From Actinophytocola sp. (lineage in GTDB: Bacteria > Actinomycetota > Actinomycetes > Mycobacteriales > Pseudonocardiaceae), in NCBI RefSeq assembly GCF_009379765.1, contig NZ_WHTD01000001.1, forward strand, positions 62,001 to 126,000: a stretch of DNA of 64,000 nt, in the 5' to 3' direction. The notes under the pieces were generated by a model. It was not told where the DNA came from, ran no database searches, and saw only the letters and a list, made by a program, of their open reading frames with translations. Numbering within the stretch: the first letter of the stretch is position 1; each line of letters starts with the position of its first letter. Positions 62,047-64,000 of this stretch are shown in pieces. Made by a program: the position numbers and the translations under genes.

Positions 62047-62172
62047 AGCACTCGGCAACGTCACCTCGGTCGCGGACACCCCCGCTGGTCTGACCGCGGA
62101 CACGCAGTGCTTCCGCTACGACCACCTCCGCCGCCTCACCGAGGCGTGGACCCCCTCGGCCGGCTGCGGCGA
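62047..62172 (+). pseudogene. Second small RHS-repeat remnant
   Basis: A frame without start reads LGNVTSVADTPAGLTADTQC and FRYDHLRRLTEAWTPSAGCG. This is a stretch of RHS YD-repeat normally found before the core. It shows that the RHS locus has been rearranged. Confidence 0.6.
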
Positions 62173-62440
62173 CGAATCTGGGCGCGTACCGACAGTGGCC
62201 CGGCGAGGATCTTGCACGGGTCGAACTTGGGTTTGATCCATCCCCAGTCGATCAGGTCGCAGAAGAACCCGCGCAGGCTGTCGATGCGTTGTACCTTGCC
62301 CACCGCGGTCAGCGGCTGGCCCTTCTTGGTGGTGTTGCGGTTGTGCCCGGCCCACTGCCGTGCACCGCGTGCGGGGTGTCGGCGACGTACTCGGCGGCAA
62401 TGTCGCGGGTCCACAGCTGTGGTTCCAGCACCTCGGGGTG
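62170..62440 (-). mobile_element. Tyrosine recombinase/integrase N-terminal remnant
   Basis: The minus frame reads AVGKVQRIDSLRGFFCDLID and WGWIKPKFDPCKILAGPLSV, the SAM-like core-binding region of a phage-type integrase. The catalytic Arg-His-Tyr domain is absent. It abuts the RHS remnant at 62,170. Confidence 0.6.
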
Positions 62441-62472
62441 TCTCTCGGCGGCCTGCACCCGGACCGTGGATG

Positions 62473-63135
62473 TCAGGGGTTGCGCGGGGCTATCAGGCCG
62501 GATTCGTAGGCGAGGACTACGAGCTGGGCGCGGTCGCGGGCGTGGAGCTTGACCATGGCTCGGTTGATGTGGGTCTTCGCGGTCAGTGGGCTGATCACCA
62601 TGCGGGCGGCGATCTGGTCGTTGGACAGGCCCTGCGCGACCAGGGCGACGGCCTCGCGCTCGCGGTTGGTCAGTTCTTTCAGCCCCGTGCCGGCGCCGGT
62701 GTTGAGCGGCTGGGTGACGTACCGGTTGATCAGCTTGCGGGTGATCGACGGTGCGAGCAGGGCGTCGCCGCGCGCGGCGACGCGTATGGCGTGCAGGAAG
62801 TCTTCCGGCTGGATGTCCTTGACGAGGAACCCGGCCGCGCCGGCGCGCAGCGCGTTGAAGACGTATTCGTCCAAGCCGTAGTTGGTCAGGATGACGACGT
62901 GCACCCGGGCCAGGGTCGGGTCCGCGGCGATGCGCCGGGTCGCCTCGATGCCGTCGATGACCGGCATCTGAATGTCGATGAGCGCGATGTCCGGCAGATG
63001 TTCCCTGGCCAGCGCCAGACCCTCCTTCCCGTCTGCGGCCTCGGCCACCACCTCAATGTCGTCCTCGACGTCAAGGAGCGCGCGGAATCCGCTGCGAATG
63101 AGCGGCTGGTCGTCGACCAGCAGGACACGGATCAT
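62473..63135 (-). CDS. NarL/LuxR-family response regulator
   Basis: The 220-residue product has a receiver domain (VLLVDDQPLIRSGFRALLD, phospho-acceptor Asp in ALIDIQMPVIDG near residue 54, VILTNYGLDEYVFNALRAGA). A LuxR HTH follows (LTNREREAVALVAQGLSNDQ, IAARMVISPLTAKTHINRAM). Its start overlaps the kinase stop (63132-63135), so the two form a coupled two-component system. Confidence 0.95.
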   Translation of the reverse strand: MIRVLLVDDQPLIRSGFRALLDVEDDIEVVAEAADGKEGLALAREHLPDIALIDIQMPVIDGIEATRRIAADPTLARVHVVILTNYGLDEYVFNALRAGAAGFLVKDIQPEDFLHAIRVAARGDALLAPSITRKLINRYVTQPLNTGAGTGLKELTNREREAVALVAQGLSNDQIAARMVISPLTAKTHINRAMVKLHARDRAQLVVLAYESGLIAPRNP

Positions 63136-64000
63136 GGCGTTTGATCCACGGGAAGTTCGGCTTGGACGGTGAAGCCGCCCTCGCTGCGCGGTGCCGCCCG
63201 CAGATGACCTCCGAGGGCGGTGACTCGTTCGCCCATCCCGAGCAGCCCGACGCCGGGCACCGGTGCGGTGTCCGACGTGGCCTTGCCGTCGTCATCGACC
63301 CGTATGACCAGGGCGTCGGGACGGTAGTCGATCCGGACCGACGCGGTAGCGGCGGCGGCGTGACGGGCGATGTTGGTCAGCGACTCCTGAACGATCCGGT
63401 AAGCGGTCCGGTCCACTGCGGCCGGCACGTCGTTTCGGTGTCCCTCGATCGTCAGCTTCGCGTCCAGGCCGGTCGTTCGGACCCGTTGCACCAGTTCCGG
63501 GACGTGGTCGAGCCCATGCGGCGGGTTCTTGTCGTCGTCGCGCAGCGCCTCCAAGGTCGCTCGCAGTTCCCGGGCCGCCTCACGACCGGCCTCCCGGATC
63601 GCCAGCAGGGCCTCCGGCACGTGTTCACCCCGCTTGCGGGCCAGGTGGACGGCGACTTCGGCCTGCACCTTGATGACGGAGATCTGATGGGTGAGCGAAT
63701 CGTGCAACTCCCGCGCGATGTGCAGCCGCTCCTCGTCGGCGCGGCGCCGCGCGGTCTCCTCGCGGGTGCGCTCTGCCTCATCCGCCCGGCGCTCGGCCTG
63801 CCGCAGCGCTTCACCCGCCGCACCGGCGGCGACCAGCCACGCGATCTCGAGGGCACCTCGGGCCTGCGTGAACGCCTCGCCCACGGTCCAGTCGTGGGGA
63901 GAGGCCAGGAGCGCCAGCGGAACAGTAGCCAGCATGATCACCGAACCCGCCACCGTGACGATGCGGTGTCCCGCCCGTACCGCGGCGTACACCGCGAACA
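63132..64000 (-). CDS. Sensor histidine kinase, partial at the window edge
   Basis: The C-terminal 289 residues are in view. Two hydrophobic segments (VTVAGSVIMLATVPLALLA, LEIAWLVAAGAAGEAL) precede a coiled linker. The HisKA_3 dimerisation site RLHIARELHDSLTHQISVIK carries the phospho-His. An HATPase domain (AAVDRTAYRIVQESLTNIAR, VPGVGLLGMGERVTALGG) is at the end. It is of the NarX/DesK class, which pairs with NarL-type regulators. The N-terminal sensor lies beyond base 64,000. Confidence 0.92.
   Translation of the reverse strand, partial: FAVYAAVRAGHRIVTVAGSVIMLATVPLALLASPHDWTVGEAFTQARGALEIAWLVAAGAAGEALRQAERRADEAERTREETARRRADEERLHIARELHDSLTHQISVIKVQAEVAVHLARKRGEHVPEALLAIREAGREAARELRATLEALRDDDKNPPHGLDHVPELVQRVRTTGLDAKLTIEGHRNDVPAAVDRTAYRIVQESLTNIARHAAAATASVRIDYRPDALVIRVDDDGKATSDTAPVPGVGLLGMGERVTALGGHLRAAPRSEGGFTVQAELPVDQTP

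Overview
This is a high-GC actinomycete chromosome segment. The gene set (SARP regulator, ESX-like proteins, DUF3040, AfsR-type BTAD domain, frequent ATGA/GTGA start-stop overlaps, leaderless promoters) fits a member of the Pseudonocardiaceae or a near relative. The species cannot be fixed from sequence alone. No rRNA, tRNA or CRISPR array was seen.

Left part (1-12 kb): a broken IS5-type transposase, a zinc-ribbon/HTH protein, then a compact specialised-metabolism locus. It holds a SnoaL-like protein, a NodU/TobZ-type O-carbamoyltransferase, a SARP activator, a three-gene ABC exporter, a 101-residue orphan, a FAD monooxygenase, a DHA2-type efflux pump and a stand-alone condensation/PapA-type acyltransferase. 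There is no PKS or NRPS core, so it is either the edge of a larger pathway or an unusual tailoring-only cluster. From 12 to 15 kb lies a small ESX-like (type VII) locus with an NlpC/P60 protein.

Middle-left (15-27 kb): a SufR-like regulator divergent from a DoxX-like membrane protein with a clear operator, then GTP cyclohydrolase I, a ferredoxin reductase, transaldolase, a double-domain universal stress protein, a decayed P-type ATPase fused to a decayed TrkA, an intact P2-type cation ATPase, remnants, and a Crp/Fnr-like regulator.

Centre (27-54 kb): the notable part. An XRE-cupin regulator and an OsmC protein precede four genes that match the bacterial coenzyme M biosynthesis set of Xanthobacter: a ComA-type phosphosulfolactate synthase, two aspartase/fumarase-superfamily enzymes and a PLP enzyme. 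They are followed by DUF1116 and a CoA-disulfide-reductase-like flavoprotein. Around them lie genes of the Nit1C nitrile/cyanide cluster (Sll0783-like, radical SAM MSMEG_0568-like, GNAT MSMEG_0567-like, AIR-synthase Sll0787-like, glycosyltransferase MSMEG_0565-like), but no nitrilase. Also present are an amidase, an amidohydrolase, carbamate kinase, two FdrA proteins, two DUF1116 proteins and one DUF2877 protein. FdrA, DUF1116 and DUF2877 are the subunit families of E. coli oxamate carbamoyltransferase AllFGH. My reading is a coenzyme-M-dependent route that ends in carbamoyl phosphate and ATP. No epoxyalkane:CoM transferase is visible, so the substrate is unknown. A striking repeat array between 37,260 and 37,531 encodes small peptides in a relay of overlapping stop/start codons.

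Right part (54-64 kb): DUF488, OsmC, a frameshifted AlkA-type glycosylase, DUF3040, decayed fragments, an epoxide hydrolase with a divergent WYL regulator, an orphan Hint/toxin tip with its immunity gene next to a broken RHS core, an integrase remnant, and a two-component system whose kinase runs off the window.
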